A DNA stretch of 64,000 bases from Rhodocyclaceae bacterium. GTDB lineage: Bacteria; Pseudomonadota; Gammaproteobacteria; Burkholderiales; Rhodocyclaceae. Of this stretch, positions 48,992 to 57,907 are shown piece after piece. The first letter of the stretch is position 1, and the number at the start of each line of letters is the position of its first letter. Location of the stretch: contig JADFDU010000052.1 of NCBI GenBank assembly GCA_018262775.1, forward strand, positions 78,134-142,133. The letters are read 5' to 3'. The notes under the pieces are model-generated. The model ran no database searches. It saw only the letters and a list, made by a program, of their open reading frames with translations, and was not told the DNA's origin. The translations under genes and the position numbers were made by a program.

Positions 48992-49906
48992 ATGAGTGGG
49001 CTGAATTACAAACACTTGCGCTACTTCTGGACGGTGGCCAAGGCTGGCAGCATCGCGCGCGCCTGCGAACGGCTGCACCTGACGCCGCAAACCATCAGCG
49101 GGCAGTTGAGTGCCTTTGAAAATGCGCTGGGCTACAAGTTGTTTGTGCGCGTAGGCCGCCGCCTCGAACTGAGCGAAGCCGGTCGTCTGGTGCTGAGTTA
49201 TGCCGACGAAATTTTCACCGTCGGCGAAGAGCTTGAGGAGGTGCTCCGCCACCAGGAGGGCGGCCTGCCACTCCAGTTCAGAGTGGGCATTGTCGACTCG
49301 GTGCCCAAATCGGTCGCCTACCGGCTCCTGGAGCCGGCAGTCTCCCTGCCAGAACCCTTGCGCATCGTCTGCCGCGAGGGCAAGATCGCCAGCCTCATGG
49401 CGGATCTGGCGATCCACCGCTTGGATCTCGTGATTGCCGACAGCCCGATGCCCGCTGGTCTCAGCATCCGCGGATTTAATCACCTGCTTGGCGAGTGCGG
49501 ACTTACGTTCTTCGCCACGTCCGCCTTGGCGCGCCGACACAAGGCGCGATTTCCGCGCTGCCTGAATGGCGCGCCCCTGCTATTACCGGGTGAGGATGCG
49601 GCTGTCCGGCCCGGCTTGATGCAATGGTTTGAGAGTGTCTCCGTCCGCCCGAAGGTAATGGGCGATTTCGACGATGGCGCCTTGATGAAGGCCTTCGGTC
49701 AGGCCGGCATCGGCATCTTCGCCGCTCCGTCGGCGATTGCCGCAGAAGTGCGACGGCAATATGGGGTGGTGGCGATCGGCAGTACCGATGCGGTAACCGA
49801 ACGCTTTTACGCGATCTCGGTAGAGCGCCGGCTGACCCATCCGGCAGTGGTGGCGATCAGTTCCACAGCACGCCAGGAGTTGTTCGGCATGAAGCGCGCT
49901 CCTTGA
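48992..49906 (+). CDS. nhaR: NhaR-like LysR-family activator
   Basis: 304 residues. The N-terminus MSGLNYKHLRYFWTVAKAGSIARACERLHLTPQTISGQL is characteristic of NhaR, which senses Na+ and activates the nhaA antiporter gene in E. coli. No nhaA is in the window. It is convergent with cphA, and the gap between the stops is only eight bases. Confidence 0.9.
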   Translation: MSGLNYKHLRYFWTVAKAGSIARACERLHLTPQTISGQLSAFENALGYKLFVRVGRRLELSEAGRLVLSYADEIFTVGEELEEVLRHQEGGLPLQFRVGIVDSVPKSVAYRLLEPAVSLPEPLRIVCREGKIASLMADLAIHRLDLVIADSPMPAGLSIRGFNHLLGECGLTFFATSALARRHKARFPRCLNGAPLLLPGEDAAVRPGLMQWFESVSVRPKVMGDFDDGALMKAFGQAGIGIFAAPSAIAAEVRRQYGVVAIGSTDAVTERFYAISVERRLTHPAVVAISSTARQELFGMKRAP

Positions 49907-49914
49907 GAAGCATG

Positions 49915-52563
49915 TCAACCGATGGCAGCCATCTTTCTGGCAGTTGCCTGATTTTGCATTGGCGCTTTTGGCATGACAGGACGTTCGATGGAGACTTCCG
50001 CCAGGCGGTGGCCGATGTGTGCGAGCGCTTCCTCGACTTGGTCGATAAGTATCAGACATAGATCGCCCGACTGAATGCGCGCCAGGGCCGTGTCGATGGC
50101 GAGGAATTCGCCGCTGATCTCTTCGATGGCAGTGGTGCGCTTGGCTTGTTTCAGGCCCTCGCGCAGGAGCGCGAGCACTTCGCCGTCGGCACGGCCGCGC
50201 TGGCACTGGTCCTGGTAGAGGATGACTTCGTCGAAGGCATCACCGAGGATTTCGGTCTGGCGGCGGATGTCCTCGTCGCGCCGGTCGCCGGCACCGCTGA
50301 TGACGATCATGCGTCGCTCTGAGGGCATGGCCTCGACGGCACCGACCAAAGCCAGGATGGCGTCCGGATTGTGGCCATAGTCCGCGATCAGCGTGCCGCC
50401 GCGGTAGTTGAATACGTTGAAGCGTCCCGGCGCCGTGTCGGCATCACTGGAGAAAGTCTGCAGGGCGTCGCGAATGGCGTCCCAGTCCAGGTCGAGCGCC
50501 CAGCCGGCGGCGACTGAGGCCATGGCGTTTTCGACCTGGAAACTGATGGTGCCCTTGCGCGTCAGCGGCGCCTCTTCCAGCGGAATGCGCTGGACGACGG
50601 TATTGCCTGTAGCAGCGACGATGGCATTGCCTTCGACATATACGACGCGGTGTCCCTTCGCCTTGTGCGTAGCCAGCACCGGATGATGCCGGTCGGCAGC
50701 GAAGAAGGTCACTGCGCCGGGGCAGTTGTCCGCCATCCGCACGACATAGGGGTCGGCCGCATTGAGGACGGCCATGCCATCCGGCGCGACGTTCTGCACG
50801 ATGATGCGCTTGACTACAGCCAGATCCTCCACCGTGGTGATGTAGTTCAGGCCGAGGTGATCGCCCACCCCGATGTTGGTGACGACGGCTACTTTGCAGC
50901 GATCGAAGGCCAGGCCTTCGCGCAGCATGCCGCCGCGGGCGGTTTCCAGCACGGCAGCGTCCACGTCCGGGTGCATCAGCACGCTGCGCGCGCTCTTCGG
51001 TCCGCTGCAGTCGCCGGTGTCGATGCGCCGCTCACCGATATAGACGCCATCGGTGCAGGTCATGCCGGTACGCAAGCCGCCGCTGCCGAGCATGTGGGCG
51101 ATCAGGCGCACCGTCGTCGTCTTGCCGTTGGTGCCGGTTACTGCCACTACCGGGATGCGGCCGTCCTCGCCCTCCGGGAACATGTCGGCGATGACGGCTT
51201 CGCCGACCGCCCGGCCCTTGCCGTAGGAGGGGGCGAGGTGCATGCGCAAGCCGGGTGCGGCGTTGACTTCGACGATGCCGCCGCCCTGCTCCTCGAGAGG
51301 GCGTTGCACGGTCTCGCAGACGACATCGACGCCGCAGATGTCGAGGCCGATCATCTGTGCGGCCGCCACCACGCGTGCGGCGACCTCCGGGTGCACTTCA
51401 TCAGTGACGTCGGTGGCCGTGCCGCCGGTGGACAGGTTGGCGTTATTGCGCAGGATGACGCGCGTGCCGGGCACGGGAATCGAGTCAGCCGTGAAACTCT
51501 GCACGGCGAGGCGGGCGTGAGCAATCTCGTCGAAGCGGATCTTGGTGAGCGAGGTGGCATGGCCTTCGCCACGGCGCGGGTCGCTGTTGACCTGATCCAC
51601 CAGTTCGCGAACGGTGTGCACACCGTCGCCGAGAATATGCGGCGGCTCGCGCCGCGCTGCGGCGATCAGCCGGCTGCCCACCACCAGCATGCGGAAATCG
51701 TGGCCCGGCACGAAACGCTCGACGAGGACTTCTTCGCTGATCTCGCGCGCCGCCTTGTAGGCGATGATGAGGTGGTCACGTGAAACGATGTTGACCGTGA
51801 CGCCCTTGCCCTGGTTGCCGTCCTGCGGCTTTACGACTACCGCCGCGCCGATTTCCTGCATGGCGGCCCAGGCATCCTCGGCGTCGGCCACCGGACGCCC
51901 CTGCGGCACGGGGACGCCGGCTGCTTCGAGCAGGCGCTTGGTGAGGTCCTTGTCCTGGGCGATGGATTCGGCGATGGCACTGGTGCAGTCGATTTCGGCG
52001 GCCTGGATGCGGCGGCCCTTGCTGCCCCAGCCGAGATGCACGAGGCTGCCCTCGGTCAGGCGGCGGATGGGAATTCCCCGGGCGACTGCGGCGTGGATGA
52101 TGGCACCAGTGCTCGGCCCCAGGCGCATGTCCTCGTCGAGTTCGCGCAGGCGGGACAAAGCAGAGGCCAGGTCGAAGGCTTCCTCGGTGCGGGCGGCGGC
52201 GCAAAGCTGATCGGCCAGCTCGAGCGCCAGTCGGCCGACGGCTTCCTCGGTGTATTCGATGACGACCTGGAAGACGCAGTGCTCGATGGTCTGCGTCACC
52301 CGTGTGAAGGCAACCGGACAACCCGCCTGCGCCTGCAGGCCGAGGGCGGCGTAGGCCAGTGCATGCGCCAATGAGATCTCGCCCTCCTGGCCGACGGTGC
52401 GCATTGGTCCGATGTTCGGAAAACGGGCGCGCAGCCTGTCCTCGAATCCCGGCAGCCTGGCGAGGCAGCATTCGTTTTCGTCGCATCGCACCACCGCCTC
52501 GATGGCGGTGTGGCGGCTCCACAAATTGGGGCCACGCAGTGCACGGGTACGGGTGATTTCCAT
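49915..52563 (-). CDS. cphA: cyanophycin synthetase
   Basis: Polymerises Asp and Arg into cyanophycin using ATP. 882 residues from MEITRTRALRGPNLW (ATG at 52563), with a good match to CphA1. N-terminal domain to about 160, ATP-grasp at about 210-480 (VVVKPQDGNQGKGVTVNI, DICGVDVVCE), then a Mur-ligase-like domain with an intact P-loop GTNGKTTTVRL near residue 475. The second gene of the cphA'-cphA pair, 13 bases after its paralogue. Confidence 0.96.
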   Translation of the reverse strand: MEITRTRALRGPNLWSRHTAIEAVVRCDENECCLARLPGFEDRLRARFPNIGPMRTVGQEGEISLAHALAYAALGLQAQAGCPVAFTRVTQTIEHCVFQVVIEYTEEAVGRLALELADQLCAAARTEEAFDLASALSRLRELDEDMRLGPSTGAIIHAAVARGIPIRRLTEGSLVHLGWGSKGRRIQAAEIDCTSAIAESIAQDKDLTKRLLEAAGVPVPQGRPVADAEDAWAAMQEIGAAVVVKPQDGNQGKGVTVNIVSRDHLIIAYKAAREISEEVLVERFVPGHDFRMLVVGSRLIAAARREPPHILGDGVHTVRELVDQVNSDPRRGEGHATSLTKIRFDEIAHARLAVQSFTADSIPVPGTRVILRNNANLSTGGTATDVTDEVHPEVAARVVAAAQMIGLDICGVDVVCETVQRPLEEQGGGIVEVNAAPGLRMHLAPSYGKGRAVGEAVIADMFPEGEDGRIPVVAVTGTNGKTTTVRLIAHMLGSGGLRTGMTCTDGVYIGERRIDTGDCSGPKSARSVLMHPDVDAAVLETARGGMLREGLAFDRCKVAVVTNIGVGDHLGLNYITTVEDLAVVKRIIVQNVAPDGMAVLNAADPYVVRMADNCPGAVTFFAADRHHPVLATHKAKGHRVVYVEGNAIVAATGNTVVQRIPLEEAPLTRKGTISFQVENAMASVAAGWALDLDWDAIRDALQTFSSDADTAPGRFNVFNYRGGTLIADYGHNPDAILALVGAVEAMPSERRMIVISGAGDRRDEDIRRQTEILGDAFDEVILYQDQCQRGRADGEVLALLREGLKQAKRTTAIEEISGEFLAIDTALARIQSGDLCLILIDQVEEALAHIGHRLAEVSIERPVMPKAPMQNQATARKMAAIG

Positions 52564-52576
52564 AAACAGTTTCCGG

Positions 52577-54799
52577 TTATTGGTTGGCGACCTTGCGCAC
52601 ACGGGCGCGCGACGGCTTTTTGCCGCCGCCGCCATACTGGTCGCGCACAAAGGTCTCGATGCCGACGCGTATCAGCTCGATGGGAATGTCCAGTACTGCA
52701 GCAGCGCCCACGCCTGCCAACAGGCTTTCGAACCACGTCGCTTCGTCTCCGCCGTTGCCTGCCGGCAGGCGGGGCAATTCGACCAGCAGGGTTTCCACGC
52801 TACCGGAGGCCAGCATGACGCGGTTGTCGCGCAGGAAAAGGGCGCGACCGCCCTTGGCCCTGTGCGCGGCGATGGCCGGCAGATCCTGGCCGAGGCCATA
52901 GAAGACCACTTCACCGTCGCACAGATCCGCCATGCGGGCGACGATCGGGTCCGCCGCATTGAGTACCGCCGTACCTTCCGGCAGGATGATGTCGACCTGC
53001 GTACGCAGCACATGGAATACCTGTTCCACGTCCTGGATGTCGAAGTCGCCGAGGGATTCGGCGCCCTGCACATCGGTGACGATGCCGACCTGGCAGCGAT
53101 CGTAGGCGATGCCTTCACCGAGAATCATGGCCGCATCGTTCTCGAAAACGGCAGCTTCCAGCGAACGGTTGATGAGCAGGCGCTGGCTGGCAGCCCAGTG
53201 TGCGCTGTCGGTTTTTTCGACTTGGCGCCGGTCGAGAAAGAGGCCGTCACGGCAGGCCAGCCCGACATGCTTGCCGGAGAGATGAATGAGCCAGGCGACG
53301 AGCCGGGCGATCAGCGTGGTGCCTTGCGTGCCGGCGACGCCGATGACAGGAATGCGGCCGTTGTCGCCCTCGGGGAAGAGGCTGTCGACGATGGCTTTGC
53401 CGACTGGCCGTGGCGGCCCATCTGCCGGCATGAGATGCATGTGCAACCCTGGACCGGCATTGACCTCGACAATCGCGCCGCGCTGTTCTTCGAGCGGCCG
53501 CGAGATGTCCTCGGCGACGACGTCGATGCCGGCGATGTCCAGGCCGACTACGCGAGCGGCCAGCGAGACGATCGCATCGACCTCCGGGTGCACGAGATCG
53601 GTGACGTCGTTGGCGACGTTGCCGTTGCGCTGGATCAGCACTTTTTTGCCCTTGCCTGGCACGGACTCTGTCGTGAAACCCTGCCGCTTCAGTTCGAGCA
53701 CGACGGCGGCATCCTCTTCAGGCAGGACCAGACCGAGCGGGAAATCGTCTGTGCTGCCGCGGCGTGGATCGCTGTTGAGCTGTTTGCCAATTAAAGCGGA
53801 AACAGTCGAGCGGCCATCGCCGACCACCCAGGCGGTTTCGCCTTTGGCCGCCGCCACGACACGGCCGCCGACCACCAGCAGTCGGTGTTCGTCGCCGGGC
53901 ACGAAGCGTTCGACCATGACGCCGCTGCCTTCATTGGCGGCGATGGCGTAGGCGTCTTCGACATCCTTTTTCGACATGAGGTTGGTGGACACCCCGCGGC
54001 CGTGGTTGCCGTCGCGCGGCTTGACGACCACGGGCAGACCTATGTCCTCCGCGACGTCCCAGGCTTCATCAGCGTCATGCACGATGCGCCCTTCGGGAAT
54101 CGGCACCCCGCAGGCGGCTAGCAGACTCTTGGTGAGTTCCTTGTCGCAGGAAATACTCTCGGCGATGGCACTGGTCTGGTCGGTTTCGGCGGTCCAGATG
54201 CGCCGCTGGCGGCTGCCGTAGCCAAGTTGCACCAGATTGCCTTCGTTGAGGCGGATCGAGGGGATGCGCCGCTCGGTCGCTGCATCGACAATGCTCGCAG
54301 TGCTGGGGCCGAGGCAGAGCGAATTGGCCATCTCGCGCAATTTCTCGATGGTGCCCGGCACGTCGAAGTGCCCGTCGTTGATGGCGGCCATCAGCAGGTC
54401 GCGCGCGGCGGCGAGACAGGCGCGCGTCACCTGTTCCTGGCGCGAGCGGACGACGACCTTGTAGATGCCGCGCTTCGAGGTCTGGCGCGCCTTGCCGAAG
54501 CCGGTGCGCTGGCCGGCCAGATTCTGCAATTCGAGGGTGACATGTTCCAGGATGTGGCCAGCCCAGGTGCCTTCACGCAAGCGTTGCAGGAATCCGCCGC
54601 GCTCGCCTTCACTGCAGCGGTGCTCGATCAGGGAAGGCAGCCAGGAAGACAGGCGTTCGTAGAAGCCGGGGAGTTTATTGGAGGGTGCGTCCTCCAGTTC
54701 GCCGATGTCGACCCAGGCCTCGATGATCGGGCGGTAGGTCCAGATGTTTGGCCCGCGCAGCGGGGTAATGCGTAGAAATTCGATGTCTTTGTATTTCAT
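52577..54799 (-). CDS. cphA': cyanophycin synthetase paralogue with degenerate ligase P-loop
   Basis: 740 residues. The ATP-grasp region is intact (VVVKPRDGNHGRGVSTNL, GIDVVAED). The Mur-ligase P-loop reads GVAGTQGTTLIARL near residue 488, where active CphA has GTNGKT, so the phosphate-binding Lys is lost. The C-terminal Mur lobe is shortened. Paired cphA'/cphA loci are known in proteobacteria. The paralogue may extend the primer or act as a dipeptide ligase like CphA2. Activity is inferred. Confidence 0.92.
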   Translation of the reverse strand: MKYKDIEFLRITPLRGPNIWTYRPIIEAWVDIGELEDAPSNKLPGFYERLSSWLPSLIEHRCSEGERGGFLQRLREGTWAGHILEHVTLELQNLAGQRTGFGKARQTSKRGIYKVVVRSRQEQVTRACLAAARDLLMAAINDGHFDVPGTIEKLREMANSLCLGPSTASIVDAATERRIPSIRLNEGNLVQLGYGSRQRRIWTAETDQTSAIAESISCDKELTKSLLAACGVPIPEGRIVHDADEAWDVAEDIGLPVVVKPRDGNHGRGVSTNLMSKKDVEDAYAIAANEGSGVMVERFVPGDEHRLLVVGGRVVAAAKGETAWVVGDGRSTVSALIGKQLNSDPRRGSTDDFPLGLVLPEEDAAVVLELKRQGFTTESVPGKGKKVLIQRNGNVANDVTDLVHPEVDAIVSLAARVVGLDIAGIDVVAEDISRPLEEQRGAIVEVNAGPGLHMHLMPADGPPRPVGKAIVDSLFPEGDNGRIPVIGVAGTQGTTLIARLVAWLIHLSGKHVGLACRDGLFLDRRQVEKTDSAHWAASQRLLINRSLEAAVFENDAAMILGEGIAYDRCQVGIVTDVQGAESLGDFDIQDVEQVFHVLRTQVDIILPEGTAVLNAADPIVARMADLCDGEVVFYGLGQDLPAIAAHRAKGGRALFLRDNRVMLASGSVETLLVELPRLPAGNGGDEATWFESLLAGVGAAAVLDIPIELIRVGIETFVRDQYGGGGKKPSRARVRKVANQ

Positions 54800-55019
54800 A
54801 TGTCCCTGCTGCAGGGCCGTTGCCCCGGCAGGGTGTGTGTTGTGTTTGTGGTGAATAACGAGGAATCTCGTATTAGGTTTACCTGATCTATAAAAAAGCT
54901 TTCAGCCTGTTGTATCCTCCCGTAACCTAGCCGCGTTACTAAAGCTATACTTCTTTGGAAATCACCAGTATTGCGCCGCAACCGCAACCTGGGGAGCCTG
55001 CGGCTATCCTATAAAATCA
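54800..55019. promoter_or_regulatory. divergent promoter region of the cyanophycin locus
   Basis: A 220-base AT-rich gap between divergent starts. It contains ACGAG-GAAT-CTCGT (about 54866-54879) and other short dyads. Shared regulation of cphA'-cphA and the ABC exporter is expected but no operator is certain. Confidence 0.45.
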
Positions 55020-57311
55020 ATGACTTCAGAGATTAACCGGAAATTTGGCCCAGCCATCCCGGCCGAGCCATGGCGCGTGATCGCGACATCACGCCTGGCG
55101 GCAGGCGAAACCCTCGAAGCGGGACTGGAAATCGATCTGGATCCGGAATTGCGCTTTGCCGAGGGTCTGCTGGCCGTCACCGACCGTCGCCTGATGGCTG
55201 GCTCGCAGGGGGGGAGTGAATGGCAGGAGTGGCCCTACCGTTCGGGCCTGCAGCTGGCCCACCATGACCATGCCGGGGTCGGCAGTCTGGAATTGCATGA
55301 TGCGACCGCGCGGCTGGGTGTTTGGCGCTACACCATCGGACGCGATCCGGCTGCTTTGCGGCTGGTGGATGCCTTCGAGCGCCAGTTGCAAAGCCATCTC
55401 AGCGGCTGGCCGGTTGAGCGGTCGGAAGAAGATGCCTGCCCGAAGTGTGGCGCGCCGCTGGACGAGGAGGGGGAATGCCTGATCTGCGCCCGCGAGATTT
55501 ACGCTCCGCCGTCGCCCCGCACCCTGCTGCGCCTGGGGCGTTTCGCCAAACCCTATCGCTGGCAACTGTTCTGGGGATTCGCCCTGACCCTGATATCAAC
55601 CGCCGCCGCCATGGTGCCGCCCTACCTAAGCATGCCGTTGATGGACGATGTGCTGATTCCCTACCAGAACGGCAAGCCCATCGACGTCGATCTGGTCATG
55701 CTGCTGCTGTCGGGCTTGCTCGGTGCGGCGCTGCTGGCATGGGGTCTGGGCTGGGCGCGCACCTACATCCTGTCCCTGGTAGCGGAGCACATCGGCGCAG
55801 ACCTGCGCACCACCACCTTCGAACACCTCATGCAACTCTCGCTTGAATACTACGGTGGCAAGCGTACCGGCGACCTGATGGCGCGCATCGGCTCCGAATC
55901 AGACCGCATCTGCCAGTTCCTCTCCGTGCAGGTGCTCGACTTCGCCACTGACATGCTGATGATCGTAATGACGGCCGTCATCCTGTTCTCCATCAGCCCC
56001 TGGCTGGCGCTGGTGACGCTGCTGCCGCTACCCTTCATCGCCTGGATGATTCAGTTGGTGCGCGACCGTTTGCGCAACGGCTTCGAGAAGGCCGACCGCA
56101 TCTGGTCGGAAATCTCCAACGTGCTGGCTGACACCATTCCCGGCGTGCGCGTTGTCAAGGCCTTTGCCCAGGAGCGCCGCGAGACCCAGCGCTTCCGCGC
56201 CGCCAACGCCATCAACCTGACGGTGAATGACCGCGTGAACCGCATCTGGTCGCTGTTCTCGCCGACGGTGACCCTGCTCACCGAGATCGGCCTGCTGGTG
56301 GTGTGGGCCTTCGGCATCTGGCAGGTGTCGGAGGACCAGATCACGGTGGGCGTACTGACGGCCTTCCTCGCCTACATCACGCGCTTCTACACGCGGCTGG
56401 ATTCCATGAGCCGCATCGTGTCCACCACGCAGCGGGCTGCTGCCGGTGCCAAGCGCTTGTTCGACATCCTCGACCACGTCTCGAGCGTGCCCGAGCCGGC
56501 CAATCCGCTGCGCTTGCCGGAGGTGAAGGGCCGCATCGAGCTGCGCGACGTCGCCTTCCGCTACGGCAACCGCTCGGTGCTGCGCGGTGTCGATCTCATC
56601 ATCGAACCGGGCGAGATGATCGGCCTGGTCGGGCACAGCGGTTCCGGCAAGACCACGCTGGTGAACCTCATCTGCCGCTTCTACGACGTGACGGAGGGCG
56701 CCATCCGCCTCGACGGTGCCGACATCCGCCAGCTGGCTGTAGCCGATTACCGCCGCAACATCGGCCTAGTGCTGCAGGAGCCCTTCCTTTTCTTCGGCAC
56801 CATCGCCGACAACATCGCCTACGGCAAGCCGGACGCTACGCGCCGGGAGGTCGTCGCTGCCGCCCGCGCCGCGCATGCCCATGAGTTCATCCTGCGTCTG
56901 CCGCAGGGCTACGATTCGCTGGTCGGCGAACGTGGCCAGGGGCTCTCCGGCGGAGAACGCCAGCGTATCTCCATCGCCCGCGCGCTGCTCATCGATCCGC
57001 GCATCCTCATGCTTGACGAGGCCACCTCGTCTGTGGATACCGAGACGGAAAAGGAAATCCAGAAAGCACTCGACAACCTGGTGCGCGGGCGTACGACCAT
57101 CGCCATCGCCCACCGCTTGTCTACATTGCGCAAGGCCGACCGTCTGGTGGTGATGGACCGCGGCCGTATCGTCGAAGTCGGCAACCACGATGAACTGATG
57201 GCAAGCGAAGGCGCCTACTACCGCCTCTATCAGGCGCAGGCGCGCAATGTCGATGTCGAGGAGATGGACGTCGAGATGCCGCGCGTGGAACACAAGGCAA
57301 AAGGGCAATGA
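55020..57311 (+). CDS. cyanophycin-associated ABC exporter (fused permease-ATPase)
   Basis: 763 residues. A ~135-residue N-terminal domain is followed by a zinc ribbon (CPKCGAPLDEEGECLIC, about 140-156). An exporter-type six-helix membrane domain spans about 178-460. The ATPase has Walker A GHSGSGKTT near 540, the signature LSGGERQRIS near 642 and Walker B ILMLDEATSS near 662. NCBI family models name this type a cyanophycin metabolism-associated ABC transporter. Exact cargo is unknown. Confidence 0.9.
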   Translation: MTSEINRKFGPAIPAEPWRVIATSRLAAGETLEAGLEIDLDPELRFAEGLLAVTDRRLMAGSQGGSEWQEWPYRSGLQLAHHDHAGVGSLELHDATARLGVWRYTIGRDPAALRLVDAFERQLQSHLSGWPVERSEEDACPKCGAPLDEEGECLICAREIYAPPSPRTLLRLGRFAKPYRWQLFWGFALTLISTAAAMVPPYLSMPLMDDVLIPYQNGKPIDVDLVMLLLSGLLGAALLAWGLGWARTYILSLVAEHIGADLRTTTFEHLMQLSLEYYGGKRTGDLMARIGSESDRICQFLSVQVLDFATDMLMIVMTAVILFSISPWLALVTLLPLPFIAWMIQLVRDRLRNGFEKADRIWSEISNVLADTIPGVRVVKAFAQERRETQRFRAANAINLTVNDRVNRIWSLFSPTVTLLTEIGLLVVWAFGIWQVSEDQITVGVLTAFLAYITRFYTRLDSMSRIVSTTQRAAAGAKRLFDILDHVSSVPEPANPLRLPEVKGRIELRDVAFRYGNRSVLRGVDLIIEPGEMIGLVGHSGSGKTTLVNLICRFYDVTEGAIRLDGADIRQLAVADYRRNIGLVLQEPFLFFGTIADNIAYGKPDATRREVVAAARAAHAHEFILRLPQGYDSLVGERGQGLSGGERQRISIARALLIDPRILMLDEATSSVDTETEKEIQKALDNLVRGRTTIAIAHRLSTLRKADRLVVMDRGRIVEVGNHDELMASEGAYYRLYQAQARNVDVEEMDVEMPRVEHKAKGQ

Positions 57312-57778
57312 CAGGAACCGACTTCCACCTGGCGCGCAATGCCTTCGGCCGTCTGGTGCTCATCGCCGCCGATGGTGGCTTCTGTGAGGGTGTCGTGCCG
57401 GTGCGCGCCTTTCCCATCGATGCACCCGCTGAAGGCATTTCGCTGCTCGGCCCGGATGGGCACGAGGCCGGCTGGATCGAGCGCCTCGCAGACCTACCCG
57501 ACGCTCAGCGGCAACTGATCGAGGAAGAGTTGCGCCGGCGCGAGTTCATGCCGGAGATAAGCCGGATTCGCATGGTCTCCAGCTTCGCTACGCCGAGCAC
57601 CTGGCAGGTCGACACCGATCGTGGCGAGACGAACCTGGTGCTGTGGGGCGAGGAATTCATCCGCCGTCTCGGCAAGACTGGCCTGCTGATCGAGGACAGC
57701 CACGGCATTCACTTTCTCGTGCGTGACATCAACCAGCTCGACGGCGCCAGCCGCAAGCTGCTCGACCGGTTTTTGTAA
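57308..57778 (+). CDS. DUF1854 protein, cyanophycin-associated
   Basis: 156 residues beginning MTGTDFHLARNAFGRLVL, with RREFMPEISRIRMVSSFATPSTWQVDTDRG typical of DUF1854. It overlaps the ABC exporter by four bases, so the two are translated together. Function unknown. The pairing with cphA and the exporter is recurrent in betaproteobacteria. Confidence 0.9.
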   Translation: MTGTDFHLARNAFGRLVLIAADGGFCEGVVPVRAFPIDAPAEGISLLGPDGHEAGWIERLADLPDAQRQLIEEELRRREFMPEISRIRMVSSFATPSTWQVDTDRGETNLVLWGEEFIRRLGKTGLLIEDSHGIHFLVRDINQLDGASRKLLDRFL

Positions 57779-57907
57779 AAGCGACCGCGCCGCTGGCCGA
57801 CCGTAACCGGCGATCCATATGACCGCGCGCGGTGTGGCCCTGCTAAGATTCGTCAGTCGTTCGATCCACGGGCCGCGATCGGCCCGGATACCTGCCCGAC
57901 AACCGCC

